Shown: positions 1 to 5,758 of the stretch, in pieces
How positions within the stretch are numbered: the stretch's first letter is position 1
How the letters are laid out: every line of letters begins with the position of its first letter
DNA from: Pseudomonadota bacterium
GTDB taxonomy: Bacteria; Pseudomonadota; Gammaproteobacteria; Burkholderiales; Burkholderiaceae_B
NCBI GenBank assembly: GCA_023432075.1
Contig: JAEYVD010000610.1
Span: 1 to 5,873 of the forward strand
Reading direction: 5' to 3'
Length of the DNA: 5,873 nt
Notes under the pieces: model-generated
What the model was told of the DNA's origin: nothing
Seen by the model: the letters and a program-made list of their open reading frames with translations, nothing else
Databases searched by the model: none
Position numbers and translations under genes: made by a program

Positions 1-56
1 GTCCATTACCATTCGGCCTTTCAAGAAACCACGTCGTCGCTTTCAGAATAATTTAT

Positions 57-78
57 GGCACACCGAAGTGCCTTTTTT
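57..78 (+). terminator. Small intrinsic terminator upstream of tctB
   Basis: The sequence shows a 5-bp stem (GGCAC at 57-61 pairing with GTGCC at 68-72), a 6-nt loop and a run of six T at 73-78. This is the form of a short Rho-independent terminator for a transcript entering from the left edge. The gene it ends is outside the window. In many TTT loci that gene is the binding protein tctC, but nothing here proves it. The stem is short, so read-through into tctB is plausible. Confidence 0.6.
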
Positions 79-88
79 GTGCCTGTCA

Positions 89-104
89 CTCGCCTTTCGG
101 CGAG
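89..104 (+). other. GC hairpin in the region upstream of tctB
   Basis: A perfect 6-bp stem (CTCGCC at 89-94 with GGCGAG at 99-104) closes a TTTC tetraloop. There is no T tract, so it is not a terminator by itself. It sits between the upstream terminator and the tctB start. It could be a leader structure if transcription starts to its left, or simply chance in GC-rich DNA. Confidence 0.35.
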
Positions 105-133
105 CGGCCATCCGGCTACAACCCTCTTTTATC

Positions 134-149
134 TACATGCTGTAAACAG
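134..149. promoter_or_regulatory. Overlapping short dyads just upstream of tctB
   Basis: Two overlapping inverted repeats are visible: TACA-N3-TGTA at 134-144 and CTGT-N2-ACAG at 140-149. They end 13 nt before the tctB start, where an operator or a translation-control site could lie. I could not identify a convincing sigma-70 promoter in 79-162. Both dyads are short enough to arise by chance. Confidence 0.2.
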
Positions 150-162
150 GCGCCAACCAATC

Positions 163-627
163 ATGCAGCTACGCAATCGACAGGACTTCTGGTCGGGGGT
201 GATGTTCATCGCCCTTGGACTGGGATTCGCCTGGCAGGCCAGCAGCTACCAAATGGGTACTGCTGCCCGAATGGGACCCGGGTACTTTCCTTTCTGGCTG
301 GGCATTGTTCTCGCTTTGCTCGGCGCCATCGTGCTGCTTGGCTCGCTGTCCAAGAAAGCCCACGAAACTCATGTCGACAAGTTCGACTGGCGCATCGTCT
401 TCCTGGTGGTGGGCTCGGTCATTCTGTATGGCCTGATCCTCAAACTGCTGGGCGTGTACATCTCGGTGTTCGTGCTGGTTGTCGTCAGCAGCCTTGCCAG
501 CCATGAATTCAACCTGAAGGTCGCCGTCGCCAACGGCATCTTCCTGGTGGTGTTCACGTACCTGGCATTCATCAAGGGGCTGGGGCTGATTTTCCCGCTG
601 TGGCCGTCGTTTCTGGGCATGAACTGA
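163..627 (+). CDS. tctB: TctB-family small membrane subunit of a tripartite tricarboxylate transporter
   Basis: This 154-residue protein is the small, four-helix membrane component of a TTT importer. With TctA it forms the inner-membrane part that accepts a carboxylate from a periplasmic binding protein, driven by an ion gradient. Hydrophobic segments lie at about residues 12-27, 42-61, 77-112 (probably two helices) and 119-150. The family signature is visible around residues 32-46, where the residues before the second helix read GTAARMGPGYFPFWL. The length is typical for TctB. The frame stays open to an ATG at 55, but I chose 163: the extra 36 residues would be encoded across the terminator hairpin at 57-78 and have no TctB character. 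The Shine-Dalgarno at 163 is weak (AGG at 148-150). tctA follows 13 nt after the stop, so the two form an operon. The transported compound cannot be read from the sequence. Confidence 0.9.
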   Translation: MQLRNRQDFWSGVMFIALGLGFAWQASSYQMGTAARMGPGYFPFWLGIVLALLGAIVLLGSLSKKAHETHVDKFDWRIVFLVVGSVILYGLILKLLGVYISVFVLVVVSSLASHEFNLKVAVANGIFLVVFTYLAFIKGLGLIFPLWPSFLGMN

Positions 628-631
628 GGAG
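626..631 (+). promoter_or_regulatory. Ribosome binding site of tctA overlapping the tctB stop
   Basis: GAGGAG at 626-631 lies 9 nt before the tctA ATG at 641. It begins inside the tctB stop codon (625-627). A ribosome terminating on tctB therefore covers the tctA start signal, which suggests translational coupling that keeps the two membrane subunits in step. Confidence 0.75.
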
Positions 632-640
632 CAACCGGTC

Positions 641-2146
641 ATGGAATTGTTTGACAACCTGATGTTGGGTTTCTCGGTGGCGTTCACGCCCGAGAACCTG
701 CTGTACGCACTGCTGGGCTGCATTCTGGGTACGCTGATCGGCGTGCTCCCGGGCATCGGCCCCGTTCCGACCATCGCGATGCTGCTGCCGATCACGTACG
801 TGCTGCCCCCGGTGGCCGGCCTGATCATGCTGGCGGGTATTTACTACGGCGCCCAGTACGGCGGATCCACGACGGCAATTCTTGTGGCGCTGCCAGGGGA
901 AACGTCTGCGGTGGGGACCGTGCTGGACGGTCACCAGATGGCCCGCAACGGCCGGGCGGGCGCTGCGCTGGCAATCGCCGCGCTGGGTTCGTTCTTCGCC
1001 GGTTGCGTTGCCACGCTGCTGCTGGCTGCCTTTGCGCCCCCGCTGGCTGAAGTCGCGTTCAAGTTCGGCCCCGCCGAATACTTCTCGCTGATGTGCCTGG
1101 GCCTGGTCGGCGCCGTGGTGCTGGCTTCGGGTTCGCTGCCCAAGGCCATCGCGATGATCATCCTGGGCCTGCTGCTCGGCATGGTCGGCACCGACGTCAA
1201 CTCGGGCGTTGCCCGCTTCGACTTCGGCGTGCCGGAACTGCAAGACGGCATCGACTTCGCTATCGTGGCCATGGGCGTGTTCGGCTTTGCCGAAATCATG
1301 ACCAACCTAGAGCAGAAGGAAAATCGCGTCGACATCACCGACAAGATCGGCTCGCTGTACCCGAACAAGCAAGAGTTCAAGGAAGCCGCTCCCGCCGTCC
1401 TGCGCGGCACGGCGCTGGGTTCGGCCCTGGGCATTCTGCCGGGTGGTGGCGCGGTGCTGTCGTCGTTCGCGTCGTACACGCTGGAAAAGAAGATCTCGAA
1501 GAATCCGCAACGCTTCGGCAAGGGCCATCCGGCCGGCCTGGCGGGCCCGGAATCGGCGAACAACGCCGCAGCCCAGACTTCGTTCATTCCGCTGCTGACG
1601 CTTGGTATCCCCGGCAACGCCGTGATGGCGCTGATGGTGGGCGCCATGACCATCCACAACATCCAGCCCGGCCCGCAAGTCATGTCGAGCCACCCGGAGC
1701 TGTTCTGGGGCCTGATCGCCTCGATGTGGATCGGCAACCTGATGCTGGTGGTGCTGAACCTGCCGCTGATCGGTCTGTGGGTCAAGCTGCTGAAGGTGCC
1801 CTACCGCATCCTGTTCCCGGCGATTCTGGTGTTCTGCACGATCGGTGTGTACTCACTTAACTACAACCCGTTCGACATCTTCACCACAGCCATGTTCGGC
1901 GTCATCGGGTATGTGTGGTCGAAGCTGAAGTGCGAAGGCGCCCCGCTGCTGCTGGGCCTGGTGCTGGGCCCCATGATGGAAGAGAACTTCCGCCGTGCCC
2001 TGCTGCTGTCGCGCGGCGACTTCTCCACCTTCGTAACGCGTCCGCTGTCCGCTACCCTGCTGGCCGTCGCCGTGTTCCTGGTGATCCTGGTGGCCCTGCC
2101 GGCCATCCGCAAAAAGCGCGAAGAAACCTTCGTCGAAGAAGAGTAA
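641..2146 (+). CDS. tctA: TctA-family large membrane subunit of a tripartite tricarboxylate transporter
   Basis: This 501-residue polytopic protein is the large translocating subunit of a TTT carboxylate importer, about the usual length and with roughly a dozen hydrophobic segments. The duplicated family architecture is visible: a glycine-rich motif at residues 34-40 (GVLPGIG) recurs at 264-270 (GILPGGG), each in a membrane region. Other conserved-looking stretches are YYGAQYGGSTTAILVALPGE (68-87), GPESANNAA (302-310) and the run LLTLGIPGNAVMALMVGAM (318-336). The C-terminus ends in a basic then acidic tail after the last helix (about 471-488), probably cytoplasmic. The start is fixed by a strong ribosome binding site. 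It is the last gene of the tctBA unit, and a strong terminator follows about 40 nt downstream. No frameshift or missing segment is seen. Substrate is unknown: citrate, other di/tricarboxylates, phthalates and amino-acid-like carboxylates are all handled by this family. Confidence 0.96.
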   Translation: MELFDNLMLGFSVAFTPENLLYALLGCILGTLIGVLPGIGPVPTIAMLLPITYVLPPVAGLIMLAGIYYGAQYGGSTTAILVALPGETSAVGTVLDGHQMARNGRAGAALAIAALGSFFAGCVATLLLAAFAPPLAEVAFKFGPAEYFSLMCLGLVGAVVLASGSLPKAIAMIILGLLLGMVGTDVNSGVARFDFGVPELQDGIDFAIVAMGVFGFAEIMTNLEQKENRVDITDKIGSLYPNKQEFKEAAPAVLRGTALGSALGILPGGGAVLSSFASYTLEKKISKNPQRFGKGHPAGLAGPESANNAAAQTSFIPLLTLGIPGNAVMALMVGAMTIHNIQPGPQVMSSHPELFWGLIASMWIGNLMLVVLNLPLIGLWVKLLKVPYRILFPAILVFCTIGVYSLNYNPFDIFTTAMFGVIGYVWSKLKCEGAPLLLGLVLGPMMEENFRRALLLSRGDFSTFVTRPLSATLLAVAVFLVILVALPAIRKKREETFVEEE

Positions 2147-2154
2147 GGCACAGC

Positions 2155-2175
2155 GCGCCGCCCTATACGCGGCGC
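2155..2175 (+). other. Stem-loop between tctA stop and terminator
   Basis: A perfect 7-bp GC stem (GCGCCGC at 2155-2161 with GCGGCGC at 2169-2175) closes a 7-nt loop. It starts 9 nt after the tctA stop and lies 10 nt before the terminator stem. No T tract follows. It may protect the mRNA 3' end or help pause polymerase ahead of the terminator. Confidence 0.4.
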
Positions 2176-2185
2176 CCCAGCCTTC

Positions 2186-2220
2186 AAAAACCCCCGGGCC
2201 TGTCCCGGGGGTTTTTCTTT
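2186..2220 (+). terminator. Strong intrinsic terminator of tctBA
   Basis: A perfect 13-bp stem (2186-2198 with 2204-2216) has a GC core CCCCCGGG, a 5-nt loop CCTGT, and an A5 tract on the left arm matched by a T5 tract that continues as CTTT to 2220. This is a textbook Rho-independent terminator and, because of the A tract, could also work in the opposite direction. It marks the end of the transporter transcript and separates it from the hydrolase gene that starts at 2330. Confidence 0.92.
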
Positions 2221-2329
2221 GGACGCTCGTCGCATCGAAAGATACAAATGCTTACGTGGAGCAACTAATCGTACAGCGCCGGAAGCATCTACGTTAAGCT
2301 ACGGGTTTACCCCACGCGATGATTCGGAC

Positions 2330-3934
2330 ATGAATTTCGACTGGAAGAATCCCTACACGACCACCCGCACGCCTGTCTTCGCCCGCAACGTCGTCGCCAC
2401 GTCCCACCCCTTGGCAGCCCAGGCAGGGTTGCGGATCCTGGCGCAAGGCGGCAATGCGGTGGACGCGGCCATCGCCGCGGCCTCCACCCTGGCATTGACC
2501 GAACCGGTCAGCAACGGGCTGGGCTCGGACTGCTTTGCGATCGTCTGGGATGGCGCCAAGCTGCATGGCCTGAACGCATCCGGACCGGCGCCGGCGGCCT
2601 GGAATCTGGACTACTTCCGGCGCAAGCATCAGGGCGCGATCCCCGCGCGCGGCTGGGACAGCGTAACGGTCCCAGGTTGCGTGGCTGGCTGGAGCGCGTT
2701 GCATGAGAAGCTGGGCCGCCTGTCCTTCGCCGATATCCTGGCGCCCGCCATCGAGTACGCCGAACGGGGTTTTGCGATCACGCCGATGGTGCACCAGAAG
2801 TGGGCCGCACAAGCCGACGTGCTGCAGCCGCAGCCCGGCTTTGCCGATCATTTCCTGCCGCGCGGGCGCGCGCCGCACATCGGCGAACACTTCGTGCTGC
2901 AAGGCGCGGCCGCCACCCTCAAGCGCATCGCCGCGACCAGCGGACGCGACTTTTACGAAGGCGAGACCGCCCACAAGCTGGTGGCGCACGCGCAGGCGCA
3001 CGACGCGGCCCTGACGCTGAAGGATCTGCGCGAATTCGCGCCCGAGTGGGTCACCCCGATCAGCCAGTCGTACCGCGGTCATACACTGCACCAGATTCCG
3101 CCGAACGGCCAAGGCATCGCCGCGCTGATCGCGCTGGGCATCCTGCAGAATTTCGACCTGGCCGCGCGGCCGATCGATCATCCCGAGACGCAGCATCTGC
3201 TGATCGAAGCGATGAAGCTCGCGTTTGCCGATGTGTATGCGCACGTGGCCGATGCACGCCACATGCAGGTCGCGCCGGAGCAGATGCTGCGCGCGGACTA
3301 CCTGGCCGAACGCGCGCGCCTCATTGATCCGCGATCGGCACAAACCTTCGCCACCGGTCACGCGCCGCAAGGCGGCACGGTTTACCTGACCGCGGCCGAC
3401 CGCAACGGGATGATGGTCAGCTTCATCCAATCGAACTACATGGGTTTTGGGTCTGGCGTCGTGGCGCCAGGCACGGGCGTCAGCCTGCAGAACCGCGGGT
3501 ATGGCTTCAGCACCGATCCCGATCACGCCAATGTGGTCGCGGGCGGCAAGCGGCCGTTCCACACGATCATTCCGGGTTTCCTGATGCGAGACGGCGCGCC
3601 GGTGATGAGCTTTGGCGTCATGGGCGGCAACATGCAGCCGCAGGGCCAGATGCAGGCGCTGGTGCGCATGCTGGACTACGGCCAGCAGCCGCAGGCCGCC
3701 TGCGACGCGCCGCGTTGGAAGTGGAACCGCGGCCTTGAGGTGGACCTGGAGGCAACAATCTCGCCCGCCGTCGCCCAGGGATTGCGCGAACGCGGCCACG
3801 TCCTGCAGGGCATGGAAGATCCGTACATGGACTTTGGGTCGGGGCAGTTCATCTGGCGGCTGGGCGATCCGGCCGTGGACGGCTACGTCAGCGCCAGCGA
3901 CAGCCGCAGAGATGGACTCGCCGCCGGCTTTTGA
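2330..3934 (+). CDS. Gamma-glutamyltransferase-family Ntn-hydrolase (YwrD-like), cytoplasmic
   Basis: This 534-residue protein belongs to the gamma-glutamyltransferase family, made as a proenzyme that cuts itself before a catalytic Thr. The N-terminal region has the family's GGNAVDAAIAAA stretch and NGLGSD (62-67). The predicted nucleophile is Thr350 in GGTVYLTAAD, giving a large chain of about 349 and a small chain of about 185 residues. Further small-chain landmarks are QSNYMGFGSG (367-376), LQNRG (386-390) and the GG pair at 432-433 in VMGGNMQPQ, equivalent to the oxyanion-hole glycines. No signal peptide is visible, unlike secreted glutathione-degrading enzymes. At residues 82-88, where classical enzymes carry a substrate-binding Arg (DFRE-like segment), this protein reads NASGPAP, as in the YwrD-like branch. 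The true substrate may thus be a gamma-glutamyl compound or another amide. I chose the ATG at 2330 because similarity begins there; the frame is open from 2219, but that would start inside the terminator. The start has no clear Shine-Dalgarno. Confidence 0.9.
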   Translation: MNFDWKNPYTTTRTPVFARNVVATSHPLAAQAGLRILAQGGNAVDAAIAAASTLALTEPVSNGLGSDCFAIVWDGAKLHGLNASGPAPAAWNLDYFRRKHQGAIPARGWDSVTVPGCVAGWSALHEKLGRLSFADILAPAIEYAERGFAITPMVHQKWAAQADVLQPQPGFADHFLPRGRAPHIGEHFVLQGAAATLKRIAATSGRDFYEGETAHKLVAHAQAHDAALTLKDLREFAPEWVTPISQSYRGHTLHQIPPNGQGIAALIALGILQNFDLAARPIDHPETQHLLIEAMKLAFADVYAHVADARHMQVAPEQMLRADYLAERARLIDPRSAQTFATGHAPQGGTVYLTAADRNGMMVSFIQSNYMGFGSGVVAPGTGVSLQNRGYGFSTDPDHANVVAGGKRPFHTIIPGFLMRDGAPVMSFGVMGGNMQPQGQMQALVRMLDYGQQPQAACDAPRWKWNRGLEVDLEATISPAVAQGLRERGHVLQGMEDPYMDFGSGQFIWRLGDPAVDGYVSASDSRRDGLAAGF

Positions 3935-3940
3935 TTGCGT

Positions 3941-3973
3941 TAAGGTTAGTGTCCTGAAACAGACCTACCCTTA
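3941..3973 (+). other. Imperfect hairpin in the hydrolase-dehydrogenase gap
   Basis: TAAGGTTAGTGTC (3941-3953) pairs with GACCTACCCTTA (3962-3973), giving 11 matched pairs with one T/C mismatch and one bulged T around an 8-nt loop. It fills most of the 57-nt gap between the two genes and ends 6 nt before the next ribosome binding site (GGAG, 3980-3983). There is no T tract, so I do not call it a terminator. It could be an mRNA processing or stability element or an operator dyad. It could reduce but need not prevent co-transcription. Confidence 0.4.
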
Positions 3974-3991
3974 TTCAGCGGAGTCCATTGC

Positions 3992-4897
3992 ATGGCAACG
4001 ATCGGTACCAAGAGCTACGACGCAGCCGTAGCCCAGAAAGTCGCTTTCCTCGGATTGGGCGTGATGGGCTTGCCCATGGCCGGTCACCTGGCCCGCGCCG
4101 GGCACGACGTCACCGTCTACAACCGCACGCCCGCCAAGGCGCAGGCCTGGGTTGCCGAGTTTGGCGGCCACAGCGCCGCCACGCCGCGCGAAGCCGTTGC
4201 CGGCGCACAGATCGTCTTTGCCTGCGTGGGCAACGATGACGACCTGCGCAGCGTCGTGCTGGGTCCGGACGGCGCGTTTGCGGGCATGGCGCCCGGCGCC
4301 GTGTTCGTCGACCATACGACGGCTTCCGCCGACGTGGCGCGTGAGCTCCATGCGCACGCCAAGGAACTGGGCCTGAACTTCATCGACGCCCCCGTGTCGG
4401 GCGGCCAGGCGGGCGCTGTCAATGGCGTTCTGACGGTCATGTGCGGCGGCGAACAGGCGGTGTTCGACGCGGTCAAGCCGGTGGCCCAGTGCTTTGGCCG
4501 TGCGGTCACGCTTGTGGGCCCCCCGGGCGCCGGCCAACTTGCCAAGATGGTCAACCAGATCTGCATCGCCGGCATCGTGCAGGGCCTGTCGGAGGCGATC
4601 GCGTTCGGCCAGGCGGCAGACCTGGACATGAAGCAGGTGCTGGACGTGATCAGCAAGGGCGCGGCGCAGAGCTGGCAGATGGAGAACCGCGGCGGGACCA
4701 TGGTCGACGACAAGTTCGATTTCGGCTTTGCGGTGGACTGGATGCGCAAGGATCTTGGCCTGGTGCTGGCCGAGGCGCGCAACAACGGCGCCCGCCTGCC
4801 CTTGACCGCGCTGGTGGACCAGTTCTACGGCGACGTCCAGAAGCTGGGCGGCGGCCGCTGGGACACGTCCAGCCTCATCAAGCGGTTGCGCGACTGA
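3992..4897 (+). CDS. 3-hydroxyisobutyrate dehydrogenase-family NAD(P)-dependent oxidoreductase
   Basis: This 301-residue cytoplasmic enzyme is of the beta-hydroxyacid dehydrogenase family, which interconverts a 3-hydroxy acid and its semialdehyde or oxo form. An N-terminal Rossmann fold carries GLGVMG at residues 21-26. The second strand ends in YNRT (43-46), an arrangement usually linked to NADP(H) rather than NAD(H). The substrate-binding signature DAPVSGG is at 132-138. The catalytic motif GAGQLAKMVN (179-188) contains the expected Lys185 and Asn188, and KDLGL at 253-257 is the conserved C-terminal lysine region. The start is supported by GGAG at 3980-3983, 8 nt upstream. This gives about 16 residues before the first strand, a short extension of unknown meaning. 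Length is typical. It follows the hydrolase gene by 57 nt without a terminator, so the pair is probably an operon. Which acid it uses (hydroxyisobutyrate, tartronate semialdehyde, other) cannot be settled from sequence. Confidence 0.92.
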   Translation: MATIGTKSYDAAVAQKVAFLGLGVMGLPMAGHLARAGHDVTVYNRTPAKAQAWVAEFGGHSAATPREAVAGAQIVFACVGNDDDLRSVVLGPDGAFAGMAPGAVFVDHTTASADVARELHAHAKELGLNFIDAPVSGGQAGAVNGVLTVMCGGEQAVFDAVKPVAQCFGRAVTLVGPPGAGQLAKMVNQICIAGIVQGLSEAIAFGQAADLDMKQVLDVISKGAAQSWQMENRGGTMVDDKFDFGFAVDWMRKDLGLVLAEARNNGARLPLTALVDQFYGDVQKLGGGRWDTSSLIKRLRD

Positions 4898-4918
4898 ACA
4901 CCTGGTTTCGCGCCCACG

Positions 4919-4949
4919 AAAAAGGCGAGCCTCGCGGCTCGCCTTTTTT
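4919..4949. terminator. Bidirectional terminator between convergent genes
   Basis: A perfect 13-bp stem (4919-4931 with 4936-4948) has an A5 tract, GC core GGCGAGCC, a TCGC tetraloop and a T6 tract ending at 4949. It lies 21 nt after the dehydrogenase stop and 18 nt beyond the azoreductase stop on the other strand. The symmetry fits one element ending both convergent transcripts. Confidence 0.92.
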
Positions 4950-4967
4950 CATGCCCGGTGCGCGTGC

Positions 4968-5597
4968 TCAGGCGGCAAGCGAGGCTTGGCCGGCGGCCGG
5001 CAGCAGCGCATCGATGCGTTGCTTGGCCAGCGCCAGCCCTTCCAGCGCGGCTACTTCGCCCATGGCCATGCCTTCGGCGGCAATGAACGTCACGTCGGTC
5101 ATGCCCAGGAAGGCGAGCATCTGGCGCAGGTACGGCGTCATCGTGTCCGACGGGGTGCCCTCGGCCTTGCCACCGCGCGCGGTCAGCACGACCACCTGCT
5201 TACCCTTGACGAGCCCCTCGGGCACGCCTTCCGGCGTATAACGGAACGTGACCCCGGCGCGCGCCAGGTGGTCCAGATAGGACTTGAATTGCGCCGGCAG
5301 GTTGAAGTTGTACACGGGGACGGCGAACACGATGCGATCGGCGTCCATCAACTCGGCGATCAGCGCGTCGCTCAGTTCCACCAGCCGCTGCTGTTCGACG
5401 GTGCGGGCGTCGGCAGGCGTGAACAGGGCGCCGGCAGTGTTGCCATCGAAGTAGGGAATGGGTTGCGCGCCGATGTCGCGGACCTTGATGGCCGAGGCCG
5501 GGTTGGACGCCTTGACGCGGGCAATCAGGTGATCGGCCAATTGCTTGCTGTTGGAACGTTCGCCGAGAATCGAGGAAAGGATGACGAGGGTCTTCAT
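4968..5597 (-). CDS. azoR: FMN-dependent NADH:quinone oxidoreductase / azoreductase (AzoR family)
   Basis: This 209-residue flavodoxin-like protein matches the AzoR family, homodimeric FMN enzymes that use NADH to reduce quinones and azo compounds by two-electron steps, often in defence against electrophile or thiol stress. The FMN phosphate loop is visible in SSILGERSNS (8-17). The flavin-contacting PVYNFN is at 94-99, followed by the family hallmark ARAGVTFRYT (112-121) and TARGG (139-143). Length is slightly above the E. coli enzyme's roughly 200 residues because of a short Ala-rich C-terminal tail. The start at 5597 is chosen because a Shine-Dalgarno (GGAG, complement of 5606-5609) lies 8 nt upstream and the flavodoxin strand begins at once; the frame is open to 5654, but that stretch is leader DNA with hairpins. 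It is divergent from the LysR-type gene at 5791, its likely regulator. No defect is seen. Physiological substrate is inferred only. Confidence 0.93.
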   Translation of the reverse strand: MKTLVILSSILGERSNSKQLADHLIARVKASNPASAIKVRDIGAQPIPYFDGNTAGALFTPADARTVEQQRLVELSDALIAELMDADRIVFAVPVYNFNLPAQFKSYLDHLARAGVTFRYTPEGVPEGLVKGKQVVVLTARGGKAEGTPSDTMTPYLRQMLAFLGMTDVTFIAAEGMAMGEVAALEGLALAKQRIDALLPAAGQASLAA

Positions 5598-5617
5598 TGC
5601 TGTATCTCCAGTGGATT

Positions 5618-5632
5618 CCCCCGGGACGGGGG
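5618..5632 (-). other. GC hairpin just upstream of the azoR ribosome binding site
   Basis: CCCCC at 5618-5622 and GGGGG at 5628-5632 form a 5-bp stem with a 5-nt loop. On the azoR mRNA it would end 8 nt before the GGAG ribosome binding site (5606-5609), so its folding could influence ribosome access. It is short but entirely G-C. Confidence 0.4.
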
Positions 5633-5635
5633 TCT

Positions 5636-5705
5636 GGATCTGCCAGCGCCGCACCCGTCAGGATGATCGGGCGGGCCTTGCCGCTTGGGCGGCGTTGGCA
5701 GATCC
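5636..5705. repeat. 17-bp inverted repeat in the azoR upstream region
   Basis: The left arm 5636-5652 (GGATCTGCCAGCGCCGC) and right arm 5689-5705 (GCGGCGTTGGCAGATCC) are complementary at 16 of 17 positions. The single difference is G5646/T5695, a G-U wobble in a plus-strand RNA but an A-C mismatch in the azoR-sense RNA. The spacer is 36 nt and holds a nested CCCG-N10-CGGG (5654-5657 and 5668-5671). The repeat lies wholly between the azoR start (5597) and the probable promoter region, so it would form a long stem-loop in the azoR leader. No T tract follows on either side. It could be a leader regulatory structure, a binding site with looped arms, or a small palindromic repeat element. Confidence 0.75.
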
Positions 5706-5720
5706 GTTGTGCATGGCGTC

Positions 5721-5749
5721 ACTGTAGATGGCCCGATTGAATACATAAA
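5721..5749 (-). promoter_or_regulatory. Candidate azoR promoter
   Basis: On the minus strand, TTTATG (complement of 5744-5749) and TACAGT (complement of 5721-5726) are spaced by 17 nt. They match 3 and 4 positions of the sigma-70 consensus. A poor -35 is common for LysR-activated promoters. It would place the RNA start near 5714, just ahead of the long inverted repeat. This is a weak prediction. Confidence 0.3.
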
Positions 5750-5758
5750 TACGGGTAT
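5749..5758. promoter_or_regulatory. ATAC-N2-GTAT dyad in the azoR-lysR gap
   Basis: A small inverted repeat, ATAC at 5749-5752 and GTAT at 5755-5758, sits in the AT-rich centre of the divergent region. It overlaps the edge of the candidate azoR -35. In LysR-type systems a second, activation-related site often lies there. It is short, so chance is possible. Confidence 0.3.

Noticed and set aside
1..51. Short open frame from the left edge to TAA at 49-51, possible end of tctC
   Set aside because: The 16 residues do not resemble a TctC C-terminus, the other two forward frames are also open here, and no codon pattern distinguishes one.
55..162. N-terminal extension of tctB from the ATG at 55
   Set aside because: It would translate through the terminator hairpin, has no Shine-Dalgarno and adds residues unlike TctB; the ATG at 163 gives a normal-length family member.
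572..1243. 223-codon minus-strand open frame over the tctB-tctA junction
   Set aside because: Extreme Gln/His/Arg composition, no ribosome site, and it overlaps two well-supported genes.
931..1785. 284-codon minus-strand open frame inside tctA
   Set aside because: It is antisense to an unambiguous TctA and is Ser/Pro/Ala-rich with no domain resemblance.
2219..2248. Promoter for the hydrolase gene with TTGGAC (2219-2224) and TACAAA (2243-2248)
   Set aside because: Only 3 and 4 consensus matches with 18-nt spacing, and it overlaps the terminator tail; too weak to list as a feature.
2294..3799. 501-codon open frame on the minus strand opposite the hydrolase gene
   Set aside because: The translation is Arg/His/Gln-rich low-complexity typical of antisense frames in GC-rich coding DNA, and the plus strand holds a clear family match.
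4441..5241. 266-codon plus-strand open frame running from the dehydrogenase into azoR
   Set aside because: It is out of frame with both real genes, crosses the bidirectional terminator, and has no recognisable domain.
5598..5654. N-terminal extension of azoR to the ATG at 5654
   Set aside because: It would lie across the leader hairpins; the start at 5597 has a well-placed GGAG and matches the family N-terminus.
4986..5666. 226-codon plus-strand open frame opposite azoR
   Set aside because: It is the mirror of a clear AzoR gene and has an Arg/Gly/His-rich antisense composition.
5636..5705. Reading the long inverted repeat as an intrinsic terminator or insertion-sequence ends
   Set aside because: No T tract follows on either strand, the spacer is only 36 nt with no coding capacity, and no flanking target duplication is seen.
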